64,000 nt of DNA from Primula veris. Lineage: Eukaryota; Streptophyta; Magnoliopsida; Ericales; Primulaceae. The notes beneath the pieces are model-generated. The model was not told the DNA's origin. It searched no databases and saw only the letters and a list, made by a program, of their open reading frames with translations. Below are positions 63,809 to 64,000 of the stretch, in pieces. The stretch spans positions 3,929,816-3,993,815 of the forward strand of contig OY821742.1 of the NCBI GenBank assembly GCA_963682055.1. The letters run 5' to 3'. The position numbers and the translations under genes are program-made. Position 1 is the first letter of the stretch; the number at the start of each line of letters is the position of its first letter.

Positions 63809-64000
63809 GTGGTTTTCTTACTTATTATTATAAAATTTCATTGCATTTTTTAACAAGTGTTTCAGGCTCAATTTATAATTTGAAAGTATCAAAATTATAC
63901 ATGTATATATCATTGCAAAGTTGCAGGTTTCAAAAGAGTAAGGTTATTTGTGTACGTAAAAAAAATGAAATGTTTATATACGTTGATGAACGTATAAGAT

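Larger units (their letters stand above)
50799..64000. repeat. Segmental duplication copy D2 (runs off the window)
   Basis: Repeats D1 (9732-22835) in direct orientation about 41 kb away. It has the same CYP87 gene, solo LTR, CYP716-type gene, MITEs and small ORF. The copy is still continuing at position 64000, so the duplicated unit is longer than 13.1 kb. Confidence 0.97.

Overview
The window is AT-rich nuclear DNA from a flowering plant, almost certainly a eudicot. Its genes have introns with GT/AG splice sites. It also holds plant cytochrome P450 families (CYP87, CYP716, CYP71), a Ty1/copia retrotransposon, a plant LINE with a terminal RNase H domain, a TRIM, a Helitron and several MITE families. 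The species cannot be named from the sequence alone.

Layout, left to right. 1-6267: a decayed minus-strand copia element with its 5' LTR (4772-6267) in the window and its other LTR off the left edge. 6268-9731: a repeat block (A) carrying a Helitron, a CACTA-like MITE and a three-LTR TRIM. 9732-22835: segmental duplication copy D1, with an intact nine-exon CYP87 gene (12248-15369), a solo copia LTR, an intact three-exon CYP716-type gene (18800-20750) and a small candidate ORF. 23570-24590: an LTR-element remnant. 24656-27554: an intact five-exon NADPH-dependent alkenal/double-bond reductase of the MDR superfamily. 28000-34900: MITEs, hairpin-rich tandem repeats, a truncated LINE with target-site duplication, and a dispersed repeat family (R). 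34980-about 41200: a nearly complete LINE whose ORF2 is broken by one stop and one frameshift. 41213-46800: blocks B and C, partial copies of block A, with more R repeats. 47282-49373: an intact two-exon CYP71 gene. 50799-64000: duplication copy D2, repeating D1 in the same order and orientation and running off the right edge.

The seven intact protein genes are five cytochrome P450s and one double-bond reductase (CYP87 x2, CYP716-type x2, CYP71, reductase), plus LINE ORF1. All the enzyme genes are on the minus strand. CYP87 and CYP716 enzymes are known sterol/triterpenoid oxidases and act on shared scaffolds in several plants, so the window looks like part of a specialised-metabolism gene cluster enlarged by a duplication of at least 13 kb. 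No oxidosqualene cyclase, glycosyltransferase or acyltransferase is visible here, so the scaffold and product are unknown.

The splice models were worked out by hand. Each joins in frame and gives a normal family length: CYP87 479 aa, CYP716-type 482 aa, CYP71 520 aa, reductase 346 aa. The two CYP716-type copies encode identical proteins, whereas the two CYP87 copies differ at five residues by hand comparison.
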